Assembly (NCBI GenBank): GCA_020466095.1
Contig: CM035808.1
Span: 8,359,512 to 8,423,511 of the forward strand
DNA: 64,000 nucleotides
Direction: 5' to 3'
DNA from: Chlorops oryzae
Lineage: Eukaryota > Arthropoda > Insecta > Diptera > Chloropidae
The notes below the pieces were generated by a model. That model searched no databases and was not told the DNA's origin. It saw only the letters and a program-made list of their open reading frames with translations. Position numbers and translations under genes: made by a program. Shown piece by piece: positions 47,176 to 57,305 of this stretch; within the stretch, counting starts at the first letter, position 1; each line of letters opens with the position of its first letter.

Positions 47176-48595
47176 CTAGAAAATAGGATGACGCAGTGAT
47201 GCAGATTTTTTTCAGTGGGTTTCACTGCAACGTCACAGAGTATGAGTAACTTTTTATCGAATTATGCATACATTTAAGTAGTATTTCTATCAACAATTTT
47301 AAGTTATTTTATAGATACTTATAAATGTTAAAATAGCTGTTATAATCCGAGCGTTCATTTGAAACGGCGCCTATTTTCAAAAAATATTCGGTTTTTCGTG
47401 GTATTTATTTTTTGAAGAATGGGGTAAAAATGGGTTTGCGTTTTCCAATACCGCTATGAGGTTTTTTATCGATTAAAATCTGCTATCACTGATACAGATT
47501 TTTTTCATGCTGCGCACAGGAATAGTACTTTTTTGAAATAGTAGAGTTTTTCATCAAAAAGTTTTTTAAAATAACAGTAATGGCTTTTCAGACTATTGAA
47601 TTTAAAATCTGAATTTAGCTCCTTAAGTTGAATTTATCAAAAACCCTTTCAGACTGTCCTTTCTGAATTTACGACTTCAAACAGATGTTTTTTGTTTTGG
47701 ATTGATTTTCGAACAACTTTTCACAGTCTGGAGCAATTGTTTCATGCAAAAGCCTGCAAAATGGAAATGACCAGAAAAAAATGTTAACATTTATTAGAAG
47801 TCAATTAAAAATGAAAGACTGTGTTAAAATTAGCTGCAACACAATTTTAACGCGCGTTCTCAATGCAAGTGTACGATTGTCAAAGTTTGAAATACAGGCG
47901 AAATGAGCAGCTTCTGCCTTTTGGATAGATAAATTGCCTACCCCTCTAATGATTTTTCTAGCGCTATCTAAAAGATCTTTCGACAAAACGCATTGAGTTA
48001 CCATAAACGTCTTAAAAGCTTTTTCGCTGTATTCGGAGCTCATTAAACTTGCTGGGTATTAATGAAATCGGAAGAAATCTGCTTGTTCAGTTAATCAAAT
48101 GTGTAAATTTAAGTCGAAACAAAAACTGCAAATATAGCTGGGAAAACGAGTAAAGACCAGATTTTTACCGAAAAATTTAAACAGTTACTAACTTCTTTAT
48201 TTTCGCACGTCAACTACTTAACAGCGGGACTCCACGTGCGATAGTTCATCGCATATCTTATGCCCGATTTTTTGGTATGCAAAGGCAGCAGGTAGTCAGA
48301 TTTTTTGAGGGGGAATATTTCTGTATGCAATAAGCGTTTTAAAATAGCGCTCAGCAAAAAATTCGCGGCATTGTAAACGAGTGACGAAACGCGCGTTAAA
48401 AAACGCCTCGTGTATAATACCTCTTAAAGTAGCACTGCAGTGTTGACTGCAAAAAAAATTAGTAAAAAGTACTTTATTGGCATTTGACAACGCCGGATTG
48501 AACATTTTGACATTTGCAAGTGATTATCGCTTTTTGTTGTGATCGCATAATTCGCAGAAGCATTCCCGACGATTTATCTCTCACGCTTTCTGAAA
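47176..48595. other. Intergenic region between RpL30 and the UPF0488-like gene
   Basis: It is mostly unique AT-rich sequence. An 80-codon minus-strand frame at 48043-47801 is listed separately. The segment at 48226-48260 with CTCCACGTGCGATAGTTCAT has a distant inverted partner near 59265-59300, suggesting a shared repeat end. I see no other gene. Confidence 0.5.
47801..48043 (-). CDS. Small uncharacterised frame, 80 codons
   Basis: ATG to TGA, with a balanced residue mix (SEYSEKAFKTFMVTQCVLSK, later SIQKAEAAHFACISNFDN) unlike the low-complexity noise frames nearby. I recognise no family, promoter or splice partner. It could be a real small gene, a transposon remnant or chance. Confidence 0.25.
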   Translation of the reverse strand: MSSEYSEKAFKTFMVTQCVLSKDLLDSARKIIRGVGNLSIQKAEAAHFACISNFDNRTLALRTRVKIVLQLILTQSFIFN

Positions 48596-49801
48596 ATGAA
48601 TAAGAAGAAAACGCCGAAATCCTTGCAGAAGCCGCTTCCAATAGTGGAAAACAGCAAATCTTCAGAAAATGCTGCACAGTTCGAAGTGGAGCTTTGCTGG
48701 TGAGCTAATTAAAGAATAGGGAAGAGTTGTGTCTTTCGCTAACAACTTTTTTCCAAGTCAATATTATGCAGTATTATGCACACCAGTGGAAAGCTGAAGC
48801 ACTAAGCTTACTTTTCCCTGAAGTAACTACATAGGTTAAGCCTGGACACCCTGTAATATCGCTTTAAATTTAAAAAATATGAAGTTAAATGCATATTAAT
48901 ATAAACATTAGTGGTATTCAAGCAACAGTGCAAACGCAGTGTGCAATATTTGCACTTGTCAAATTGCGTACAAAAAAGCAGTGCAAATATAGCACACTGC
49001 GATTTGCACTGTTGCTTGAATACCACTACTATAAAAAGAAATCCCTTCAGTGGCAAAATGAAAAGGTAACATTAGTCTGAACAGGAAATACAATGACTGC
49101 GTATACGTAATGTTTTCTTAAATAACATTGCTCATACGTCGGGTTTTGAACTAAGAATTACAAACGTCCTAATGATATATTTTATAATCTTTTAAAGCAA
49201 TTGATTTTATTCTTTCAAGGTGTATACAGCATTTGGAACAAATAACTTTCTCCGGAAAAGTTTCCGTAAAAAATGGTAAGCTCATTGGCCATTTATGCAT
49301 TATCAATAAACATGAATTGTAATCTTGCAGCTGAAGACTTAATTCGCTGCATTAGGATGTTGAAGAGTGATACAACTCCGTTAGTCAGAAAACGACATTT
49401 AATGAAAAACATGGTCGGGGACTATCGAACAAAAATGAAAGAAGAGGAGAAAAAGCTCGGATTAGGTATTTGGATAACGCTGAACATGCTTAATTGTGCT
49501 TGTTTCATCCCTTCACATTAATCTTCTCTTTTTTTTTTCAGTTGCAAAACAGATTAAATTCACTGAAAATGCAGAAGCACAGTCAAAGTTTAACTTTGTC
49601 AAAAAGTCAGCATTTTTGTCTTCTGGGAAGGATTTCCGTTTTAATTTTGACCATCTTGAGGATAAGAAAGGCTCAGAAGAAGAGAAGCCTGAATGTTCGA
49701 AAAAGAGTTTGAGTTTCTCAAGCGGTTCCGAATTTAAGTTTAACTTTGACGTTGAAGAGGATATGGAAATTGACTCAAAAGTTTTATCACCTAAAAGTTG
49801 A
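48596..49801 (+). CDS. UPF0488 / C8orf33-like protein
   Basis: Exons: 48596-48699, 49220-49275, 49331-49465 and 49542-49801 (phases 2, 1, 1), giving 184 residues. All introns are GT-AG and frame is continuous. The N-terminus is basic and Pro/Lys-rich. The conserved core is FEVELCWCIQHLEQ and AEDLIRCIRMLKSDTTPLVRKR, followed by a Lys/Glu helix. The C-terminal half repeats FNF-type motifs (SKFNFV, FRFNFD, FKFNFD). The core resembles the UPF0488 family (human C8orf33; Drosophila CG14286 from memory), whose function is unknown. Intron 1 contains a palindromic MITE at 48909-49029. Confidence 0.8.
48909..49029. repeat. Near-perfect palindromic MITE in intron
   Basis: The arms AGTGGTATTCAAGCAACAGT and ACTGTTGCTTGAATACCACT are exact reverse complements, and similarity extends about 50 bases inward around a short loop. 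The transcript would form a long hairpin. It lies in intron 1 of the UPF0488-like gene. Confidence 0.85.
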
Positions 49802-50092
49802 AGAGTCAGCTTGACAGAGATATAATTTGCTTTTATAATTTTAAGTCACAAAGTGGGAAAACATCTTTTTCCGCTTGCAGAACACTATTTTAAAATTTTT
49901 GTACATGCATAAGAGAATCAATTAAGAAAAGAAAACAGCCATGTTGTGCATCTAAGAAATTTTTTTTTTTACATATTTGAAAGCACATCATTGGTATATG
50001 ATTTTAAAGGTTTATGAAGAAATACTGAAATCTCAAAAGCTCAGACCAACCCTGTTCTCGTTAACGAATTGTATGAGTTTTCGAACACATAT

Positions 50093-50226
50093 GGGTCCTC
50101 ATGCAACACATTTACACCGTGTAAACTGAGTGAAGTAAGTAGAACTGTCAAAATTGCATACAAAATTTGACAGTTTTACGAACTTCACTCAGCTTACACG
50201 GTGTAAATGCGTTGCATGAGGACCCT
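50093..50226. repeat. Palindromic MITE, GGGTCCTCATGCAAC ends
   Basis: The arms GGGTCCTCATGCAACACATT and AATGCGTTGCATGAGGACCC are near-perfect inverted repeats. Pairing continues through TTTACACCGTGTAA and CTGAGTGAAGT to a loop near 50160. It is 134 bp and hairpin-forming. Confidence 0.85.
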
Positions 50227-50581
50227 TAATGTCATTCAAATATTGCATTTTACTGGTATTACGTCACACTTAACTGACATATGCTACATAATAACTTGAA
50301 AATTAAATTTTTGGCTGAAAAATATACAAAAAAGTAAGCTTCAATCGGTTTTTCTCATAATTCAACTGAAAAATTTTCTCGACTGTATTTTATTCCAGTT
50401 TTAGAATGGCGCTGAAAGATGAAAATGATCAGTTCATTTCTAATGGCGAAGAAATTTTAAGAATTCGGATGCAACCCTGCGCTCTCAATACTCCTCGATC
50501 AGTTTGCAGCTAGAAGTTGGTAAACATCGATATTACAACATCGGTCCCGAAGACGATGTATCGATTAGCCCAAGATACCAT

Positions 50582-51010
50582 CAGTGCTGCCAGATTGAGG
50601 GATTTTTCCCTTTTTGTGGGACTTTTCGAAATCATTTCTACAGCAGCTATTCCTCCAAAAGCTAAAGTCGACTGCAACCCAAAATGAATTATTGGCACCA
50701 TTGAATTAATCTCAAAAATACGTCTACCTACCTTGCTTGTAAAAAAGTTTTTCAAGAAATAAAATCTCATTTAACATGAAAAGGCAGATGAGATGCAAGA
50801 CTTTGAAGCGTTTTTTTTTTTTTATCGAACCAGTAAATGTCAAAGTAAACAGTTATTTAGACAAGCATGTATTCCCTGCGTTCTATATGTTCAGCATAAT
50901 TAAGATTTCAAAAGAGATTTCCCATGGGATTTTACCTAAAGCCAAAAGGGAAAAAGGGATTTTCTGAGCAATACCGAGTGAACAGTTATGCAAAACAACT
51001 AGCAGCACTG
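50582..51010. mobile_element. hAT-type element abutting the kinase gene 5' end
   Basis: The left end is CAGTGCTGCCAG and the right end, reversed, CAGTGCTGCTAG. Inner arms share GGGATTTTTCCC-like segments. Flanks AGATACCA and AGATACAC (shifting each end by one base) agree at six of eight positions. The right end lies 43 bp before the licorne-like ATG, so the element probably contributes to its promoter or leader. Confidence 0.6.
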
Positions 51011-51053
51011 CTAGATACACTTCTAGTTTTAACAACATTAGTCGTCAACCAAA

Positions 51054-53517
51054 ATGGCAAAGCGACTGAAAGCCAATCTAAAAATGCAAATAAATATTGA
51101 TCCCGAACCGGAAGTGTAAGTCAAATTATTTCTGCCGATGATGTTCGTCTTATGGCACGATTTTATTACAGTGCACCTGTTCCAAGAAATCTTGACTCGA
51201 CAACAACAATACAAATTGGCGACAAAACATTTAAAGTGGATGCAGGTATGCCTACTGAGGTTCTGAATTTTTTTCTGCCATTTCCAACAACAACATCTTG
51301 TTAATGTTTTGGGTTGTCATATATAACTTATAAGACTTTGATTCCGTGCTCACTTATTCTCGACAAAATCTAATTGCAGATAAATTGGTCAAAATATCTG
51401 ATCTGGGCCGGGGCGCTTATGGAATTGTCGAGAAAATGCGCCATGAAGAAAGTAACACTATAATGGCGGTAAAGAGAATAACAGCCACTGTCAACAGAAA
51501 GGAACAACAAAGATTGTTGATGGACTTGGACATCTCTATGCGGACGAGTGACTGTCCGTACACGATTCATTTCTATGGTGCACTATTTAGAGAAGGTATA
51601 TTTTAATGTTTCCATTTGAAATGACTAGGATATTGATGTTTGCCGTTTGTATAGGTGACGTTTGGATTTGCATGGAAGTCATGGATACTAGTTTGGACAA
51701 GTTCTATCCAAAAGTTTTCAAAAACAACTTAATCATGGAAGAGAGTGTCTTGGAAAGGTAAGTCATTACGTAGAAAACCAAGGAGAACGAAAAGTTTCAT
51801 AGAGTAGGATCAATTTGATAGTATTTTAACATTTTTCTACTTATTTTGATTATTTAGATTGCCATGTCAGTGGTGAATGCTTTGCATTATTTGCATGCCC
51901 AACTGAGAGTCATACATAGGGACGTGAAGCCATCAAATATTTTAATCAATCGAAATGGTGAAGTGAAAATGTGCGATTTCGGTATATCAGGTAAGCTAAG
52001 CTTAAACACCAAGGTGTCTGGCACCTCATTTGTACATGAAGAGGTGCCAATTGACATTAGTTTCTTGCAGTGACGCTCGTGTGATATGGTTATGGGTATT
52101 TTCCATTGTAATTTTTATAAAACATTTGCTCCATATTGAGGCTTTAATTAATTAATCTTTTCGAATTGAATTTTTCAGGTTATCTGGTGGATTCAGTAGC
52201 CAAAACCATTGATGCAGGCTGTAAGCCTTATATGGCACCAGAACGTATAGATCCAAATGGAAATCCAGCTCAGTATGACATTAGATCAGATGTTTGGTCA
52301 TTAGGTAATTTTAACCAGGGGGTTGCAAACGAAACAAATAGCGTTCGGGTTATGGTTTTGGTTATAAAATGATTGTGGTTTCGATTACGGTTTCGTTCTG
52401 AAAAAAATTATTTCGGTATCGTTTCGTTCCGGTTACGGTTTTTCAAAGACTTTAAGAATCGCGGATAAAATTCAAGATATTAATCTCTTGCAAAGCAAAC
52501 CCTAAAATTGTTAAATTTTCAACTGTCGTTGCAGTACAAAAAAAAAAAAAATCTTGACTACGAAATATAGACTTCAAACGCTCGGCATTTGCAATGTTTT
52601 CACGACCCCCTAAATACATGTTTACTCGACACACTTAAGTCTATCTGTCTCTGTTTGCCCGCACGATTATTACTGGTGGCAAAAAAAGACTGATAGTCTT
52701 AAACGTGTCGAGTAAATACGTATCAAGTGGTCATGTAAACATGGTATGTAATTGATTAAGAGTCACATAAACATTGACTGAAATAGTCAGTTAATTGTTT
52801 TAGTGAAAAAAGCACCTGTGCGGCACCCGATACATGAAGGGATACATGAAGGCAAGAGTACATAAACACGCACACGGGTGACTGATCAGTCAGACTGAAT
52901 GTTTATGTGGAGCATTAATGAGCGACCATGAAATAAATGAAATTTTGGGGAAGATGTAAGAAATTGTTTCAGAAACCGTTTCGAACCGGTTTCGGTGTTT
53001 CGGTTTCGGTTCGGGAACCGGTTTCCAAAAATCCAAAATATCGGTTTCGGTTTTATTTCGGTTAGGAAAATAAACCGGTTAAAATCGGTTACGGTTCCGG
53101 TTGCACGCCCTGATTTAACAAAAGAGAAATCCAATCGAAACAAAATATTAATGAAGTTTTCATTAAAAAAAAGGTATAAGCATGATTGAAATGGCAACTG
53201 GAAGTTTTCCATACAAAACATGGAAGACACCATTCGAACAGCTAAGACAGGTATGTGAATCAATAATAAGTAGATAGTTGCTTTTAATAATTTTGACTTC
53301 ATTAAAAATTCAGGTTGTGAAAGATGATCCTCCACGCTTGGAGCCTGGTAAATTTTCAACAGAATTTGAAGACTTTATAACGAAATGTTTGCAAAAAGAA
53401 TTCACAGCACGTCCAAATTATGAGCAACTATTACAGCATGCCTTCATAGTGGAACACATTCAACGTAATACAGATATCTCAGCGTTTGTCGCCAAAGTGC
53501 TCGATTTGCCAGAATAG
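51054..53517 (+). CDS. lic: MAP kinase kinase of the MKK3/MKK6 (licorne) type
   Basis: Exons: 51054-51115, 51172-51245, 51380-51595, 51655-51757, 51858-51990, 52179-52304, 53174-53250 and 53314-53517, giving 331 residues once one base is restored. The kinase domain has LGRGAYG (54-60), catalytic Lys77 in AVKR, HRD (172-174), DFG (192-194) and activation-loop SVAKT with Ser202 and Thr206, then CKPYMAPERIDP. This pattern is specific to MKK3/6, which activate p38; Drosophila licorne is the match. Exon 5 starts one base short: AG from exon 4 plus ATTGCC needs one extra base to read RIAMSVVNALHYLH. Downstream phases agree only if that base is restored. A hAT-type element fills most of intron 6. 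AATAAA lies at 53765. Confidence 0.93.
52316..53112. mobile_element. hAT-type element in kinase intron, 11 bp from donor
   Basis: The left end is CAGGGGGTTGCAAACG and the right end, reversed, CAGGGCGTGCAACCG. Arms are rich in GGTTTCGGTT and AACCG motifs. The flanks ATTTTAAC and ATTTAACA fit an 8-bp duplication with a one-base slip. It lies between exons 6 and 7 of the kinase, beginning 11 bp after the exon 6 donor (TTAG|GTAATT). Confidence 0.7.
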
Positions 53518-53848
53518 ATCGAAAGAATAATATGAAAATTAGATTTGTAACTAACTCCAAAAAAAAAAATTTTTCGAAATAGTCTTCTATTGCTCTAGGA
53601 TTGTAAATACGGAATTTAACATGAAAGTCAATTTGCTTCTTTTTATAGGGGTTTTTTTTTCCTTTTCTTTGTAAAGTTATGTCCAGAAAGTGTATAAGTG
53701 TTACTTGAAATCATGTTTATAAAATATGAATAAGCCATAAAAGCCATTTAATAATACTGTAACAAATAAAGTTAAATGTTCAAACTATTGATATTCCAAG
53801 TTCTCTTTTCAAAACTAGAATTTCATAGGTATCGCCTGAAACATAAGG

Positions 53849-54013
53849 CTGATTTACAATAAGCCATTGGCAGTGGCAGTTTTCGAAATTTTAGATAGCA
53901 CTATTTGATATGAAACAAATTACAAAACGTATTGGAATTTATTTCGTATCAAAAAGTGTTCTCCAATATTTCAAAACTATCACAGCAACTGCCTTATTGT
54001 AAATCAGCCTTAA
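53849..54013. repeat. Short inverted repeat, AAGGCTGATTTACAATAAG ends
   Basis: The left arm AAGGCTGATTTACAATAAG is mirrored by CTTATTGTAAATCAGCCTT at 53995-54013. The inner arms also match around the word CACTATTTGATA. It is a small non-coding MITE of about 165 bp in the kinase-ferritin interval. Confidence 0.75.
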
Positions 54014-54138
54014 AGAAAATTTAGTTTCTCATGAAAACGTTAGCTTACTTCAATCTGTTTAGTACACTTGATAATGAAGGCGTTGAACACGGTTTGACAA
54101 CACTTTACAAAACAGCATCAGATCTTACGTCGCCTTGA

Positions 54139-54882
54139 GGGGGTCTTCTCATTGAGCAACTTTTTTTTTCGACTTTTTTTTTTTTTTGCATTTATTTATA
54201 GCTTGGGTAGTTGTGAATATGCCCCTAAAAGGATTTTTTGAAATTCGAAATAGTTTAGAGGATATAGCCTTCTTTGTTGAGCAAGATCTGCGCTAAAACG
54301 AGTAATTTTTGCGTTGCTTCAAACTTTAAACGCGTTTATCTCGAAACCACGTTTTTCGAACTGGCGGCCATGATATCTCCAGTTCAACTGAACCGATTTT
54401 CATGAAACAAAGTGGAATCGACGCAGAATTGCCACCATTCTCGGGTGAACCTCGACCATAATTTTAAAAATTTTTTTACTATTTTTTTTTTTACACTAAA
54501 CTACAAAAAAAAAGCCCGAAATTGAAATTTTTTTTTGAATGGCCGCCATTTTGTCAAAAAAAATCACAAAATTAAGCTTGAGGTTCACCCGAGAATTACA
54601 TCTATACTGATTATAACCCCGTTTTTTTTTTTCCATTTCGGACGCTCCGGAGACCCGGAATCGTGGCCGCCGTGACGGCACCTTTTTTTTTTCACCACCA
54701 ACTTTGAAGTCTCATTACTTTTTGAACAGCCCACGTATCGAGGCAAAAAAAATTTTTTTTATTTACTTTGAACCTTTTGTAATACAATAAATAAAAAAAG
54801 TTTTCAATTATTCTTTGCGTTTTCAAAAAAAAATTTATTTTAAAAAGGGTCCAAAAAACGGGTTTTCAATGAGAAGACCCCC
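54139..54882 (+). mobile_element. TTAA-type element, family A, copy 3 (TTGA flanks)
   Basis: Same orientation and content as 24928-25655. It begins GGGGGTCTTCTCATTGAGCA and ends with its inverted terminus. The flanking tetranucleotide is TTGA on both sides (54135-54138, 54883-54886), so the duplication is preserved but the target deviates from TTAA by one base. Confidence 0.83.
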
Positions 54883-55169
54883 TTGAGTCCATAAAAATTC
54901 CAATGAGAAACCATTTCTGATTGTAAAAGAAATTTAGCACATTCAAAAACAAGATGTATTCTTGCAAATGTTCTAAAAGAGTTAAAGAAATTTATGCGGG
55001 TTAGGTTTAATGGAATTCATTGCGTAACAGGAAAAAATACTTTCGATCGAAAAGTAAAAAAAATAATTCCTTGTAAAATATTGTTTTGAATTTTATCGAA
55101 CAAAACATGTTTCTATGGGAATTACAATCCAAATTTGTTTTTTTTTTTTTTACCAAAAATTTCGAAATT

Positions 55170-56177
55170 ATGAGTATCGGGAAAATTATGAAATTGAAAA
55201 GATTTTTGAGTTCTTGTTTGCGTCAAAACTTTTCCATCGAATGCGAAAATGCTTTAAACAAACAAATTGTCTTGGAGCTAACAAGCAGCTATGCATATTT
55301 GGCAATGGTTAGTAAATTGTTTAAAGTTTTTTTTTTTTTATTCATCGATTAACTAATCAAAATATTCTTGAAGGCCTATCATTTCCATAATATTGCTCTA
55401 AATGGTGCGTATAAATTTTTTAAAGAGGCCAGTCAAGAGGAAAACGAGCATGCCAATAAAATTATGGAGGTGAATCGAATAATTAATTGTGCTTTAAGCG
55501 ATCGTATTTTTAGACCGATTTTTTTTTTTTTTTATTTGCAGTACATTAACAAGCGAGGCGGTGTAATCGTTTTAAAGGATATTCCAGCGCCAAAGACTGA
55601 ATACGGCTCGTTATTAGATGCGATGAAAGAATCCTTTATAATGGAGCAAACATTGAATCAGGTACGTGATCATTAGGAATCATTTGAAGCATATATAACT
55701 ATATATGTCACTCAGGAGCCGTTTCTATTTTGGCTCTTTTCAACACAGTCTTGGGTACCCACAACGGTCTTGGGTACCCACCAAAATGAGCATTTTTCAC
55801 TTAGGTACTCACCAAAAGTATTTCTCTCTCGCTCTTTTTTGCCTGCCGAGTAAAATCTCTTTCTAACTGGCGCGAAATGTCCCGCCCAAAATCTATGAGA
55901 GTGACATATATAGTAATATATGATTTGAAGATATTATTTAATGATGTGACCATTCAAAATTGACGATCTTTTTTAGGCTCTTATAGAGTTACATGCTCTG
56001 GCTTCCAAGAACAACGATCCAAATTTATGTGATTTCATTGAAACTAATTACCTTCAGGAGCAAGTGGATGCGCAGAAGAAAATATCAGATTATATTAGGC
56101 AAATAGAGCGAGCGAGTAATGAAGTCGGGACATTTATCTTTGATTTGGAATTGGAGAAAGCGAATAAGATGCATTAG
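55170..56177 (+). CDS. Fer3HCH: Mitochondrial-type ferritin heavy chain (Fer3HCH-like)
   Basis: Exons: 55170-55307, 55374-55469, 55542-55661 and 55977-56177, all phase 0, giving 184 residues. The N-terminus MSIGKIMKLKRFLSSCLRQN is basic and Glu/Asp-free, as expected for a mitochondrial presequence. The four-helix ferritin body keeps the ferroxidase ligands by alignment: Glu36, Tyr43, Glu69, His72, Glu113 and Gln147. It is therefore an H-type, iron-oxidising subunit. No secretory signal is seen, unlike secreted insect ferritins, which supports the Fer3HCH assignment. The final exon ends TAG, with AATAAA at 56216-56221. Intron 3 carries a small inverted repeat (ATATATGTCACTC/GAGTGACATATAT). Confidence 0.92.
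55702..55915. repeat. Small inverted repeat in ferritin intron 3
   Basis: Ends TATATGTCACTC and GAGTGACATATA are inverted. The interior has a tandem TCTTGGGTACCCAC pair. A likely MITE. Confidence 0.5.
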
Positions 56178-57305
56178 CGATTTGTGAGAGAATACGTTTT
56201 TTCTATATGTGATTGAATAAATTACCTTCAATTCCATAACTGTGATAACGCGAAATTGATGTATTGCTAGAAAACCGGTTCTAATATTCTTTTTGAACTA
56301 ACCAATAGGATGAGCATCACTAAACGGCTTCTGGAAATTAATGTGTAACTGAGCCACTGCAATATATTGAAAGATTATATCTCTCTATTATACAAAAAAG
56401 TTTTTTTTTTTTCGCGTGTACTTTTATTTTTGTATAGTCTTAACTTTTTTCCGAAAATCAAAATGGTGGATCCAATATGGAAAGTAGGAGAGAGGGAGAG
56501 ATGGACAGATGGAGAGAGGGAGAGAGGGTGAGAGGAAGAGAGGGAGGGTGGGAGAGAAGGATTGATGGAGAGAGGGTGAGAGGGAGAATTGGTGAGAGGG
56601 AGAGTGGGATAGATGGAGAGAGGGAGAGAGAGTGAAAAAGTGAGAGAGAGAGAGGGAGACAGAGAGAGAGAGAGAGAGCGAGAGTGGGAGGGACGGTGGG
56701 ATGGTGGTAGAGAGGGAGAGAGGTAGAGAGGGAGAGAAGGAGAGAGGGAGAGAGAGTGAAAAAGTGAGAGAGAGAGAGGGACAGAGAGAGAGGAGAGAGC
56801 GAGAGTGGGAGGGACGGTGGGATGGTGGTAGAGAGGGAGAGAGGTAGAGAGGAGAAAGAGAGAGGAGTTACAGGGAGATGATGGAAGAGAGGGAGCGAGA
56901 GAGAGAGAGAGAGAGAAAGATAAGAGGGAGAGAGGAGAGAGGGTGATGTCGAAGCGATCGTGGGAGGGTTGGGGGTTGGTGAGCGAAGCGAACAAGGGGC
57001 GAAGCCCCCTAGTTCTTTAAAAAAAAAAAATCAAAGAATTGAGTTTTCTACAAATTTCGATTCTGTCATAAAAAAATACAAAAAAAAAATTCATATGCAG
57101 AGCGATTGAAATATTCGAAATTTCGGGTTTTATATCAGAATGGTCACCATATTAAAGTAATCTTACCAGCTGGTTGATGGTGGAGCTCGATCCAAAAACT
57201 GATAAGACTAATACAGTTGATAAAAAAAAAATACAAAAATTTATGGTTTTCCTCCGAAAACTCGTTTGACTCGATTGCACTTTATCCCCCTTGACTGTCT
57301 CCGAA
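56178..57305. other. Intergenic region with Helitron-like element
   Basis: It contains the ferritin polyadenylation signal, a GA-rich Helitron-like element (56380-57012) and a unique stretch leading to the dipeptidase start. The minus-strand Leu/Ser/Pro frame here is an artefact of the GA repeat. Confidence 0.6.
56380..57012 (+). mobile_element. Helitron-like non-autonomous element with GA-rich core
   Basis: The 5' end begins TC after an A (TCTCTCTATTATACAAAAAA). The 3' end is the hairpin GGGGCGAAGCCCC followed by CTAG and a host T. TC start, CTAG end, a hairpin just before the end, A/T insertion context and absence of target duplication are Helitron hallmarks. The core (about 56485-56950) is GGGAGAGA-type repeats with an internal duplication (two copies of a block near 56640 and 56760). 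No Rep/helicase frame is present. Confidence 0.75.

Larger units (their letters stand above)
49802..51053. other. Intergenic region between UPF0488-like gene and kinase gene
   Basis: It contains a palindromic MITE (50093-50226) and a hAT-type element (50582-51010) whose right end lies only about 43 bp before the kinase start codon. No gene is seen. Confidence 0.6.
53518..55169. other. Intergenic region between kinase and ferritin genes
   Basis: It contains the kinase polyadenylation signal (53765-53770), an inverted repeat with TGATTTACAATAAGCC near 53850 and its partner near 54000, and a TTAA-type element at 54139-54882. No gene is seen. Confidence 0.6.

Noticed and set aside
56375..56995. 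206-codon Leu/Ser/Pro frame on the minus strand
   Set aside because: Translation of the GA-rich core of the Helitron-like element.
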